NCBI GenBank assembly: GCA_026982275.1
Contig: JALSHK010000255.1
Location: 1-16,988 of the forward strand
Origin: Paracoccaceae bacterium
GTDB taxonomy: Bacteria; Pseudomonadota; Alphaproteobacteria; Rhodobacterales; Rhodobacteraceae
Direction: 5' to 3'
DNA length: 16,988 bases
The translations under genes and the position numbers were made by a program. The notes beneath the pieces are model-generated. The model saw nothing but the letters and a program-made list of their open reading frames with translations, did not search any database and had not been told where the DNA came from. Every line of letters starts with the position of its first letter. Within the stretch, counting starts at the first letter, position 1. Shown in pieces: positions 7,447 through 13,570 of the stretch.

Positions 7447-7460
7447 TTGACGCATGTCAA
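7447..7460. promoter_or_regulatory. FNR/CRP-family box (TTGAC-N4-GTCAA)
   Basis: TTGACGCATGTCAA is a perfect palindrome, TTGAC-GCAT-GTCAA, in the spacing used by FNR, FnrL and Dnr-type regulators. Its centre is 7453.5. A -10-like GTATAT lies at 7485-7490, placing transcription start near 7495-7497, about 41.5 bases from the box centre. This is the classical class II activator position. It therefore probably activates the downstream TraR/DksA-like gene under low oxygen or nitrogen-oxide conditions. Which family member binds is not known. Confidence 0.65.
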
Positions 7461-7508
7461 AGCGCATATAGATTATCGGAACGAGTATATGCGGGGAAGG
7501 AGAGCAAT

Positions 7509-7826
7509 ATGACACATATCTCGGAATACAAAGCCAGGCTGCTTGAAAAGCTGAACCAGATGAACCAGCGCCTGCAACAGGTGGAGGATGCACTAGACAA
7601 GCCGCTGCCAAAGGACTGGGAAGATGCGGCGCTGGACCGCGAAGATGACGAGGTGCTGGAGGAGTTGGGCCATACGGCCAAACGGGAGAGATCCATGATT
7701 GTCGCCGCGCTGGAGAGAATCGTTGCAGGCGAATACGGTGTCTGCGTTAAATGCGCAAAGCCGATCCCCGAAGCACGGCTGGATGCGCTGCCCTATACAC
7801 CTGTTTGCGCCAAATGCGCTAGCTAA
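7509..7826 (+). CDS. TraR/DksA-family C4 zinc-finger protein
   Basis: A 105-residue protein. The N-terminal 70 residues are strongly helical and charged (coiled-coil-like), with an acidic turn around DWEDAALDREDDE (36-48) where DksA carries its acidic tip. The C-terminal C4 zinc finger is CVKC (79-82), 17 residues, CAKC (100-103), the exact DksA/TraR spacing. DksA proteins enter the RNA polymerase secondary channel and, with ppGpp, alter promoter choice; short TraR-like forms can act alone. It is shorter than E. coli DksA (151 residues) and closer to TraR-like proteins. AAGGAG (7497-7502) sits 6 bases before the ATG. It lies behind an FNR-type box, suggesting an oxygen-responsive role. Family assignment is confident; target promoters are unknown. 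Confidence 0.88.
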   Translation: MTHISEYKARLLEKLNQMNQRLQQVEDALDKPLPKDWEDAALDREDDEVLEELGHTAKRERSMIVAALERIVAGEYGVCVKCAKPIPEARLDALPYTPVCAKCAS

Positions 7827-7837
7827 AGGAGAGACCT

Positions 7838-8032
7838 ATGGCCTTTGAAGACCTGAAAGTCCGGCTTTTGATGTTGCTCGACGAAGCCACACACCAACCC
7901 GAAGACCTGCACGAGTTGCAAGAAGAGCTGCGTGAGGAGATCGCCGGATTCAGAGCGCAAGGCTTGCCGGTTCCCGAAGATATCATCCGGCTGGAAAAAA
8001 GGCTGGAAGCCGCGCTGAACCTGCCAAAGTAA
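7838..8032 (+). CDS. Small acidic helical protein of unknown function
   Basis: A 64-residue protein that I do not recognise. It is rich in Glu and Leu, with heptad-like runs (LLMLLDEATHQPEDLHELQEEL, shown here in two helical parts), and is predicted almost wholly helical. It has no Cys, signal peptide or membrane segment. AAGGAGAG (7826-7833) is a strong ribosome site directly overlapping the stop of the TraR/DksA-like gene, with 4 bases before the ATG. Co-transcription with that gene is therefore likely. It could be a partner or accessory of the zinc-finger protein, which is inference from position only. The good ribosome site and operon position support a real gene. Confidence 0.7.
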   Translation: MAFEDLKVRLLMLLDEATHQPEDLHELQEELREEIAGFRAQGLPVPEDIIRLEKRLEAALNLPK

Positions 8033-8058
8033 TGCGACGGTATCGGCGACATCGAGGC

Positions 8059-8075
8059 GGGAGCAAGCTCCCTTT
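8059..8075 (+). terminator. Terminator-like hairpin after the 64-residue protein gene
   Basis: GGGAGC-AA-GCTCCC (8059-8072), or equally GGGAG-CAAG-CTCCC, is followed by TTT. It lies 27 bases after the stop at 8032. The stem is short and the T-run minimal, so termination may be partial. It separates the FNR-box operon from the sulfur genes. Confidence 0.5.
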
Positions 8076-8129
8076 CAAGCCCCCTCCCCCGCCGCATGCT
8101 GCGCCTCTGGCTTCGCAAGGCTCTATACC

Positions 8130-8151
8130 TGAGTAATTTAATTCATATTCA
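8130..8151. promoter_or_regulatory. AT-rich imperfect palindrome upstream of blh, possible operator
   Basis: TGAGTA (8130-8135) and TATTCA (8146-8151) are inverted repeats with one mismatch, flanking an AT-rich 10-base core. It lies 62-83 bases before the blh start. Blh genes in several proteobacteria are repressed by ArsR-family persulfide sensors (BigR/SqrR) that bind AT-rich palindromes. No such regulator is encoded in the window, so this is a suggestion only. The -35/-10 elements are ambiguous (for example TTGCAA 8156-8161 with TATCTA 8178-8183). Confidence 0.3.
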
Positions 8152-8212
8152 GATCTTGCAATATGTTCTGCCCCGCCTATCTATGGTCAAACACAAATTC
8201 AGGAGCAATACC

Positions 8213-9076
8213 ATGACCCCCGAAGTGAAAGCCTTTTTTGACGACGCCACCAATACCGTATCCTATGTGGTCAAAGACCCCGGTAGTGCAAAATGCGCCA
8301 TCATCGATTCGGTGCTGGATTTTGATTTTTCCAGCGGCCGGACAGATACAAAATTCGCCGACCAGATCATTGCCTATGTAAAAGCCGAAGGGCTGGAGCC
8401 GGAATGGCTGCTCGAAAGCCATGTGCATGCCGATCATCTTTCTGCTGCCCCCTATATTCAGGAGCAAGTTGGCGGCAAAATAGGCATTGGCGAGAAAATC
8501 TCGGTTGTGCAGAATGTATTTGGCAAAATATTCAATGAAGGCACGCGGTTTCAGCGAGATGGCTCGCAATTTGACAAGCTGTTCCAGGAAGGTGACAGCT
8601 TCAAAATCGGAGGCCTTAACGTCAATGTGATGCATACACCGGGCCACACCCCCGCTTGCCTTACCTATGTAGTGGAAGATAGCGCCTTTGTGGGCGACAC
8701 CATGTTTATGCCTGATTTCGGCACCGCGCGATGTGATTTTCCGGGCGGCTCTGCCGAAACGCTCTATAGCTCGATCCAGAAGATCCTGAGCCTGCCCGAC
8801 GAGACCAAAATCTTTGTTGGCCATGATTACAAAGCGCCCGGGCGTGACGAATTCGCATGGGAAACCACCGTGGGCGAGCAAAAGGCAAAAAACGTGCATG
8901 TGGCAGCGGATAAGGACAAGGATACCTTCATTGCAATGCGCACCAAGCGCGATGGAGAATTATCTTTGCCCAAGTTGATTGTGCCTTCAATTCAGGTTAA
9001 TATGCGCGCCGGTCAAATGCCCGAGGCCGAAGAAAACGGGCAAGTTTATCTGAAGGTGCCGATCAATGTTCTTTAA
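8213..9076 (+). CDS. blh: Blh/ETHE1-like MBL-fold persulfide dioxygenase
   Basis: A 287-residue metallo-beta-lactamase-fold protein of the glyoxalase II/ETHE1 branch. It most likely oxidises glutathione persulfide to sulfite with a mononuclear iron. HVHADH (70-75) gives the first metal histidines, HTPGHT (141-146) His145, and GDTMF Asp162. These correspond to the 2-His-1-Asp iron site of ETHE1. The C-terminal FVGHDY (201-206) and the segment CDFPGGSAETLYSSI are typical of the Blh group named from the BigR operon. The frame is open to 8096, but the ATG at 8213 has AGGAG at 8201-8205 and starts where homologues do. Its end overlaps the DUF442 gene by 11 bases, a linkage that mirrors the DUF442-MBL fusion seen in some bacteria. 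Confidence 0.88.
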   Translation: MTPEVKAFFDDATNTVSYVVKDPGSAKCAIIDSVLDFDFSSGRTDTKFADQIIAYVKAEGLEPEWLLESHVHADHLSAAPYIQEQVGGKIGIGEKISVVQNVFGKIFNEGTRFQRDGSQFDKLFQEGDSFKIGGLNVNVMHTPGHTPACLTYVVEDSAFVGDTMFMPDFGTARCDFPGGSAETLYSSIQKILSLPDETKIFVGHDYKAPGRDEFAWETTVGEQKAKNVHVAADKDKDTFIAMRTKRDGELSLPKLIVPSIQVNMRAGQMPEAEENGQVYLKVPINVL

Positions 9077-9440
9077 CCTGTTCAAGCCCAAAAACATCCA
9101 GCAAATCGGCAACTTGCGCGCCACCGAGATTGACCCGAATTACACCGTAACCGGGCAGATCACTGTGGCGGATGTGGCCGATATCAAGGCCGCTGGCTTT
9201 GATACCGTGATGTGCAACCGACCGGACGGCGAGGAGGCCGGGCAGCCGGCTGCTGACCAGATAAAGCGGGCGGTTCAAAAGGCCGGCATGAAATTTTTCC
9301 ATGTGCCGGTAGCCCGCTCGCTGGACAGCACGACCTTGAGCAATTTCAAATCCGTAACCGAAGGCGATAATGGCAAGGTCTTTGCCTATTGCCGAACGGG
9401 AAATCGCTGCACCATGCTCTGGAAGGCCACGCGAAGCTAG
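9066..9440 (+). CDS. DUF442/TIGR01244 sulfurtransferase- or phosphatase-like protein
   Basis: A 124-residue protein of the DUF442 (beta-lactamase hydrolase-like phosphatase, TIGR01244) family, related in fold to tyrosine phosphatases and rhodaneses. The conserved middle reads FDTVMCNRPDGEEAGQP (45-61). The active-site loop is CRTGNR (109-114), matching C-x4-5-R. A second cysteine, Cys115, directly follows the loop where homologues usually have Ser. The C-terminus stops soon after LWK (118-120), as in the family. In BigR-type operons this domain is fused to or encoded beside Blh and is thought to transfer persulfide sulfur (family knowledge). The 11-base overlap with blh suggests coupled translation. 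I infer sulfur transfer rather than phosphatase activity. Confidence 0.85.
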   Translation: MFFNLFKPKNIQQIGNLRATEIDPNYTVTGQITVADVADIKAAGFDTVMCNRPDGEEAGQPAADQIKRAVQKAGMKFFHVPVARSLDSTTLSNFKSVTEGDNGKVFAYCRTGNRCTMLWKATRS

Positions 9441-9490
9441 GGAATTCTGGCACTGAAGCGGCCATAATTCGCTAAAACGGTATTTCAAAC

Positions 9491-9514
9491 AAGGGGGCGG
9501 AGACGCTCCCTTTT
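9491..9514 (+). terminator. Hairpin with GAGA loop before sulP
   Basis: AAGGGGGCG (9491-9499) pairs with CGCTCCCTT (9504-9512) with one G-T pair, around a GAGA tetraloop of GNRA type, and is followed by two more T. It ends 6 bases before the sulP ribosome site (AGGAG, 9521-9525). It may be a partial terminator after the DUF442 gene or an attenuator/stability element for sulP. Confidence 0.55.
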
Positions 9515-9531
9515 CAATTCAGGAGCCGGTA

Positions 9532-11280
9532 ATGAAACGGTTTTTTCCTATTCTGGAATGGTCAAAAGACTATTCCCGCCAAACGCTGGGTCAGGATCTT
9601 GTGGCGGCTGTGATCGTCACCATCATGCTCATTCCGCAATCGCTGGCCTATGCCCTGCTGGCGGGGCTGCCGCCCGAGGTGGGGCTATATGCTTCCATCG
9701 CCCCGCTTTTGATCTATGCGATTTTTGGCTCAAGCCGGGCACTGGCGGTTGGCCCTGTGGCCGTGGCCTCGCTGATGACGGCTGCGGCAGTGGGGGATCT
9801 GGCAGCGCAAGGCACGCCGGAATATCTGGGGGCGGCGATTGCACTGGCTTTTCTGTCGGGGCTGATGCTGCTGCTGATGGGCTTTTTGCGGCTCGGATTT
9901 ATGGCGAATTTCCTCTCGCATCCGGTGATTTCCGGCTTCATCACCGCCTCGGGTATTCTCATCGCCGCCGCCCAGCTCAAGCATATTTTCGGCGTCAATG
10001 CGAGCGGGCATAACCTTTACCAGTTGGTAATCTCGCTATGGCAGCATGCCAGCGGGATCAACCTGCCCACGCTGGTGATCGGAGTGTTTACCGCCAGCTT
10101 CCTGTTTTGGGCGCGCAAAGGGATCAAGCCCTTGCTGCTCAAGCGCGGCGTGCAGCCCAAACTCGCCGACATCCTCGCCAAAACCGGCCCCGTGGCCGCT
10201 GTTGCCCTGACCACGCTGGCCACCTTCGCCCTCGGCCTTGATGCCCAAGGCGTTAAAATCGTCGGCGACGTCCCTTCGGGCCTTCCCGTCCCCACTGTGC
10301 CGCCGCTTGATTTCCAGCTTTGGCTGAAAATCGCGACCCCTGCGCTGCTGATCGCTATCATCGGCTATGTAGAAACCATTTCGGTCGCCTCCACTCTTGC
10401 GGCCAAGCGCCGGCAGCGGGTGGATCCGGATCAGGAGCTGATCGCCCTTGGCGCAGCCAATGTCGGCTCGGCCGTGTCGGGCGGTTTTCCGGTCACGGGC
10501 GGCTTTTCCCGCTCGGTGGTGAATTTTGACGCCGGCGCGCAAACCCCTGCTGCGGGCGCCTATACCGCCATGGGCATTGCCCTTGCCACGCTGTTTTTAA
10601 CCCCCGCGCTTTTCTATCTGCCAAAGGCCACGCTGGCGGGCACCATCATCGTTGCGGTGCTGAGCCTGATTGACCTTGGCGCGCTCAAGCGCACATGGCG
10701 CTATTCGAAATCGGATTTCGCCGCCATGGCCGCGACCATCCTCGTCACCCTTGGCTTTGGCGTGGAAATGGGGGTGATTTCGGGCGTCAGCCTTTCGATC
10801 TTCCTGCATCTGTATCGCACCTCCAAGCCGCATTATGCCATTATCGGCCAGGTGCCGGGCACCGAGCATTTTCGCAATATCAAGCGCCATGAGGTGCTGG
10901 TTTCCCCCGGGATCTTCTCGATCCGCATCGACGAAAGCCTGTATTTTCCCAATGCGCGGTTTCTGGAAGATACCATTTATAGCGCTGTGGCAAACCATCC
11001 GGAAATCAAACATGTAATTCTGGTGGCACCGGCGATCAATTTCATCGATGCCTCGGCGCTGGAAAGCCTGGAAGCGATCAATCGCCGCCTGAAGGATGCA
11101 GGGGTAAAGCTGCATATGTCGGAGGTGAAAGGGCCGGTAATGGATCGGCTGAAGCGCTCGGATCTGCTCGACGAGCTGACCGGCGAGGTGTTTCTCACCC
11201 AGTTTGACGCGCTGTGCAAGCTGGACAAGGCTTGCGCCACCAAAGCGATGAAAGGCAAGCGGCCCGCATCGGCGGGCTGA
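9532..11280 (+). CDS. sulP: SulP-family anion permease with STAS domain
   Basis: A 582-residue inner-membrane protein of the SLC26/SulP family, which carries sulfate or other anions such as bicarbonate. The signature lies at 35-53 (PQSLAYALLAGLPPEVGLY), followed by FGSSRALAVGPVAVASL. A later conserved segment is FPVTGGFSRSVVNF. Many hydrophobic helices fill residues 25-430. A cytoplasmic STAS domain occupies about 445-560, with NFIDASALESLE near 503-514. Length is normal. AGGAG lies 6 bases before the ATG. It stands 91 bases after the DUF442 gene on the same strand. With the persulfide genes it could move sulfate or sulfite, an inference; the direction of transport is not visible from sequence. 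The stop lies inside a repeated element shared with mvaB. Confidence 0.9.
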   Translation: MKRFFPILEWSKDYSRQTLGQDLVAAVIVTIMLIPQSLAYALLAGLPPEVGLYASIAPLLIYAIFGSSRALAVGPVAVASLMTAAAVGDLAAQGTPEYLGAAIALAFLSGLMLLLMGFLRLGFMANFLSHPVISGFITASGILIAAAQLKHIFGVNASGHNLYQLVISLWQHASGINLPTLVIGVFTASFLFWARKGIKPLLLKRGVQPKLADILAKTGPVAAVALTTLATFALGLDAQGVKIVGDVPSGLPVPTVPPLDFQLWLKIATPALLIAIIGYVETISVASTLAAKRRQRVDPDQELIALGAANVGSAVSGGFPVTGGFSRSVVNFDAGAQTPAAGAYTAMGIALATLFLTPALFYLPKATLAGTIIVAVLSLIDLGALKRTWRYSKSDFAAMAATILVTLGFGVEMGVISGVSLSIFLHLYRTSKPHYAIIGQVPGTEHFRNIKRHEVLVSPGIFSIRIDESLYFPNARFLEDTIYSAVANHPEIKHVILVAPAINFIDASALESLEAINRRLKDAGVKLHMSEVKGPVMDRLKRSDLLDELTGEVFLTQFDALCKLDKACATKAMKGKRPASAG

Positions 11281-11293
11281 AGCCGCGCCCTAC
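11272..11293 (+). repeat. Dispersed 22-bp repeat, copy 1, over the sulP/hydratase convergent stops
   Basis: This 22-base element matches 12075-12096 (opposite orientation) at 19 of 22 positions; the shared core is GGGCTGAAGCCNCRCCCTAC. It contains the sulP stop (TGA, 11278-11280) and, on the other strand, the stop of the hydratase gene (TAG, read from CTA at 11290-11292). It resembles the short palindromic elements often scattered at gene ends in bacterial genomes. Confidence 0.7.
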
Positions 11294-11302
11294 CAGCGCG
11301 GC
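11282..11302. terminator. Bidirectional hairpin between convergent sulP and hydratase genes
   Basis: GCCGCGC (11282-11288) and GCGCGGC (11296-11302) form a perfect 7-bp stem with a 7-base loop. It overlaps the end of the hydratase gene, and only 9 bases separate the two stop codons. CTTTTC follows on the plus strand at 11308-11313. It could end transcription from both sides. Confidence 0.5.
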
Positions 11303-12063
11303 GGGCGCTTTTCAAAAAACGCCGAAATCCCCTCCATGGCGGCGGGGGTTTCCCATGTATCCGCCAGCGCCTCCACCGTGCGCTCGATCACCGCATCATC
11401 AATCACCGGCCCAAGCGAGCGCAGCAAGCCCTTGGCCGCCGCCACCGCAGTCGGGGCCGCTTTCAGATAGGGCTTCACCTCGGCTTCGATCGCGAGGTCC
11501 AGATGCTCGGGGATCACCGATTTCGCCAGCAGCCCCAGCGCCTTGCCCTCCGCCGCTTCAAACACCCGGGCCGACATAAACACCCGCCGCGCCATGGCCT
11601 CGCCCATACGGGCGATCACATAGGGCGAGATGGTGGCCGGAATCAGCCCGAGGCGGGTTTCGGTCAGGCCCAGCTTTGCGCCCTCGGCGGCAATCGCCAC
11701 ATCGCACACCGATATCAGCCCGACCCCGCCACCAAAAGCATGGCCTTGTATGCGCCCGATCAGCGGCTTTGGCATTTCATTCAGCGCCCGCAGCATATGG
11801 GCCAAAGCCCGCGCGCCTTCCATGCGCTCTTCGCGGCTGGCGCTCATTTGCGCTTTCATCCAGTCTAGGTCTCCGCCCGCGCAAAAGCTCGCGCCCGTGC
11901 CGGTCAGCACCACCACCCGCACGCTGTCATCCGCACCCAGATCCGCCGCCGCCTGCGTCAGCTCCGCCAGCATTTCCGCGGACATCGCATTGTGCTTTTC
12001 CTCTCGCATCAGCGCCAAAACCGCAACGCCGCGCTCGTCTTTCTCAATCGCAATCGTTTTCAT
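11290..12063 (-). CDS. liuC: Enoyl-CoA hydratase/isomerase family, probable 3-methylglutaconyl-CoA hydratase
   Basis: A 257-residue crotonase-fold protein. It probably hydrates 3-methylglutaconyl-CoA to HMG-CoA, the step between methylcrotonyl-CoA carboxylase and HMG-CoA lyase, whose genes lie in the same operon. EKHNAMS (22-28) and FCAGGDLDW (60-68) form the CoA and oxyanion sites, with GHAFGGGVGL (107-116) as the second. Glu135 in TETRLGLIPATISPYV matches the second catalytic Glu of crotonases. The first catalytic Glu (as in GGGxEL) is Gly115 here. To my recollection the GGGVGL...ISPYV form is common in the LiuC branch. The minus-strand start at 12063 has GGGAGAG at 12068-12074. It is last in the operon. 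The specific substrate is inferred from context. Confidence 0.85.
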   Translation of the reverse strand: MKTIAIEKDERGVAVLALMREEKHNAMSAEMLAELTQAAADLGADDSVRVVVLTGTGASFCAGGDLDWMKAQMSASREERMEGARALAHMLRALNEMPKPLIGRIQGHAFGGGVGLISVCDVAIAAEGAKLGLTETRLGLIPATISPYVIARMGEAMARRVFMSARVFEAAEGKALGLLAKSVIPEHLDLAIEAEVKPYLKAAPTAVAAAKGLLRSLGPVIDDAVIERTVEALADTWETPAAMEGISAFFEKRPPRW

Positions 12064-12074
12064 AATTCTCTCCC

Positions 12075-12096
12075 GTAGGGTGGGGCTTCAGCCCAC
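12075..12096 (-). repeat. Dispersed 22-bp repeat, copy 2, over the mvaB stop
   Basis: Read on the minus strand it matches 11272-11293 at 19 of 22 positions. It forms a stem of about 6 bp: GTGGG plus C on one side and GCCCAC on the other, with one bulged base and a TTCA/TGAA loop. It supplies the mvaB TGA stop (12088-12090) in its loop and ends just before the ribosome site of the hydratase gene. It may act as a processing or stability hairpin. Confidence 0.7.
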
Positions 12097-12939
12097 CAAT
12101 CCTTTCGCAAAAACCGCCGCCGCCTCAAGCCGCGCCTCATCCAGCCCCGTCTCGTATCCCAGCGCCGCCAGCCGCCGCGCCACCTTCAGCGTATCCACAT
12201 TTCCCGCCGCACCGGGCGCATAGGGGCAGCCCCCCAAGCCGCCAATCGCCGCATCAAACACCCGCAAACCGGCCTTCAGGCTCACCTCGATATTCTCCAG
12301 CGCCTGCCCGTTTGTATCATGAAAATGCCCGGCAAGCTGCGGGGCCGGCACCACCTTCAGCACCGCCTCCAGCATCCGCGCCACCGTTTCGGGCGTGCCC
12401 GCGCCGATGGTATCGCCCAGCGAAATTTCATAGCACCCCATCTCCAGCAAAGCCTTGGCCACCCGCGCCACCGCCGCAGGCTCCACCGCGCCATCATAAG
12501 GGCATTTCACCACACAAGACACATAGCCGCGCACCGGAATACCATCCTGCAAGGCCTGCGCCACCAAGGGGCGAAAGCGCTCAAGGCTCTCGTCAATACC
12601 GGCATTTATATTGGCCCTGGAAAACCCTTCGGAGGCAGAGCCAAACACCGCGACCTCATCCGCACTCGCCGCCAGCGCGCCCTGATAGCCGCGCATATTG
12701 GGCGTTAGCGCGGTATAGGCCACGCCCGGCTTACGGGAAATTCCTGCCAGCACCTCTGCTGCATCCGCCATCTGCGGCACCCATTTGGGAGAAACAAAGC
12801 TCGTCACCTCGATATGGTCAAAGCCGCAATCCGAGAGCTGATCCACCAGCCTCACCTTATTCGCCGTCGAGATCAGTGCCGCTTCATTTTGCAGACCATC
12901 TCGCGGTCCCATTTCAAAAATACGCACAAAATCAGACAT
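12088..12939 (-). CDS. mvaB: Hydroxymethylglutaryl-CoA lyase
   Basis: A 283-residue DRE-TIM metallolyase that splits HMG-CoA into acetoacetate and acetyl-CoA, the last step of leucine breakdown. PRDGLQ (12-17) carries the catalytic Arg13 and metal ligand Asp14. GHFHDT (204-209) supplies metal-binding His205 and His207. The lyase signature GLGGCPYAPGAAGN (234-247) includes the catalytic Cys238. FVSPKWVPQMAD (48-59) is also typical. Length is close to the bacterial norm (about 285-300). The start at 12939 overlaps the GST stop by 8 bases and has GAGG nearby, so translation is coupled. In other naming systems it is liuE. All key residues are present, and it should be active. Confidence 0.93.
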   Translation of the reverse strand: MSDFVRIFEMGPRDGLQNEAALISTANKVRLVDQLSDCGFDHIEVTSFVSPKWVPQMADAAEVLAGISRKPGVAYTALTPNMRGYQGALAASADEVAVFGSASEGFSRANINAGIDESLERFRPLVAQALQDGIPVRGYVSCVVKCPYDGAVEPAAVARVAKALLEMGCYEISLGDTIGAGTPETVARMLEAVLKVVPAPQLAGHFHDTNGQALENIEVSLKAGLRVFDAAIGGLGGCPYAPGAAGNVDTLKVARRLAALGYETGLDEARLEAAAVFAKGLVG

Positions 12940-13570
12940 TTATAGCCTCATAGTAATCTTGCACATAAAGTCGCGTCTCATCGGCCTCTGGCAATGCCCG
13001 CTTGAAGGCCTCTCTTTTCGACAGACATTTATAATACGCCGCAACCAGCGGAAATGCATCAAGCTTTACAAAATGCCGCGCCATATAAAGCGCCTGCCCC
13101 AAAGCCACATCCGCCGCCGAGAATGCACCCAGCGCATAGGCCCGCCCCGCCAGCCGCGCCTCAAGCGCATTGTAAGTTTTGCCCAGCCGCGCCGCTTCGA
13201 GCTTGCACACCAGGCTTGAGCGCGCCCCGGGCGGATAGATCGCAATATGCTGCTGGGTTAGCGCTGCGGTATGCTGGCTGATGGTTTCGGCAAAATGCAG
13301 CCAGTTCAGCCCGTCCATGCCGCTGGCCTCCAGCCCTGCTTCGGGATGCCGCGCCGCCAGATATTGCAGCGCCGCCAAGCTTTCGAAAATCACCCCGCCA
13401 TCGATCTCCAGCGCTGGCACCCGTCCTGCCGGATGCAGCGCCAGATAGGCCGGATCGCGCAGGGTTTTATCAAATCCGTGCCTGACGATCTCAAAATCCA
13501 GCCCCAGCTCATAGAGCATCCACAGCACCCGCATGGAGCGGGTCTGGGCGCAATGGTGCAGACGGATCAT
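12932..13570 (-). CDS. Glutathione S-transferase family protein
   Basis: A 212-residue cytoplasmic GST. The N-terminal thioredoxin-like domain begins MIRLHHCAQTRSMRVLWMLY, with the catalytic position among Cys7, Thr10 and Ser12. GRVPAL (49-54) holds the cis-Pro (Pro52) that binds glutathione, and FES (62-64) contacts the gamma-glutamyl group. The C-terminal all-helical domain contains AYALGAFSAADVALGQALY, the usual N-capping segment. It overlaps mccA by 4 bases (ATGA) and mvaB by 8 bases, so it is embedded in the leucine operon. The substrate is unknown; conjugating electrophilic enoyl-CoA or derived compounds is an inference from context. Confidence 0.88.
   Translation of the reverse strand: MIRLHHCAQTRSMRVLWMLYELGLDFEIVRHGFDKTLRDPAYLALHPAGRVPALEIDGGVIFESLAALQYLAARHPEAGLEASGMDGLNWLHFAETISQHTAALTQQHIAIYPPGARSSLVCKLEAARLGKTYNALEARLAGRAYALGAFSAADVALGQALYMARHFVKLDAFPLVAAYYKCLSKREAFKRALPEADETRLYVQDYYEAINV

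Noticed and set aside
8096..8212. An upstream extension of blh by 39 codons
   Set aside because: The extension has no good ribosome site, crosses the AT-rich promoter region and is absent from the family; the ATG at 8213 has AGGAG.
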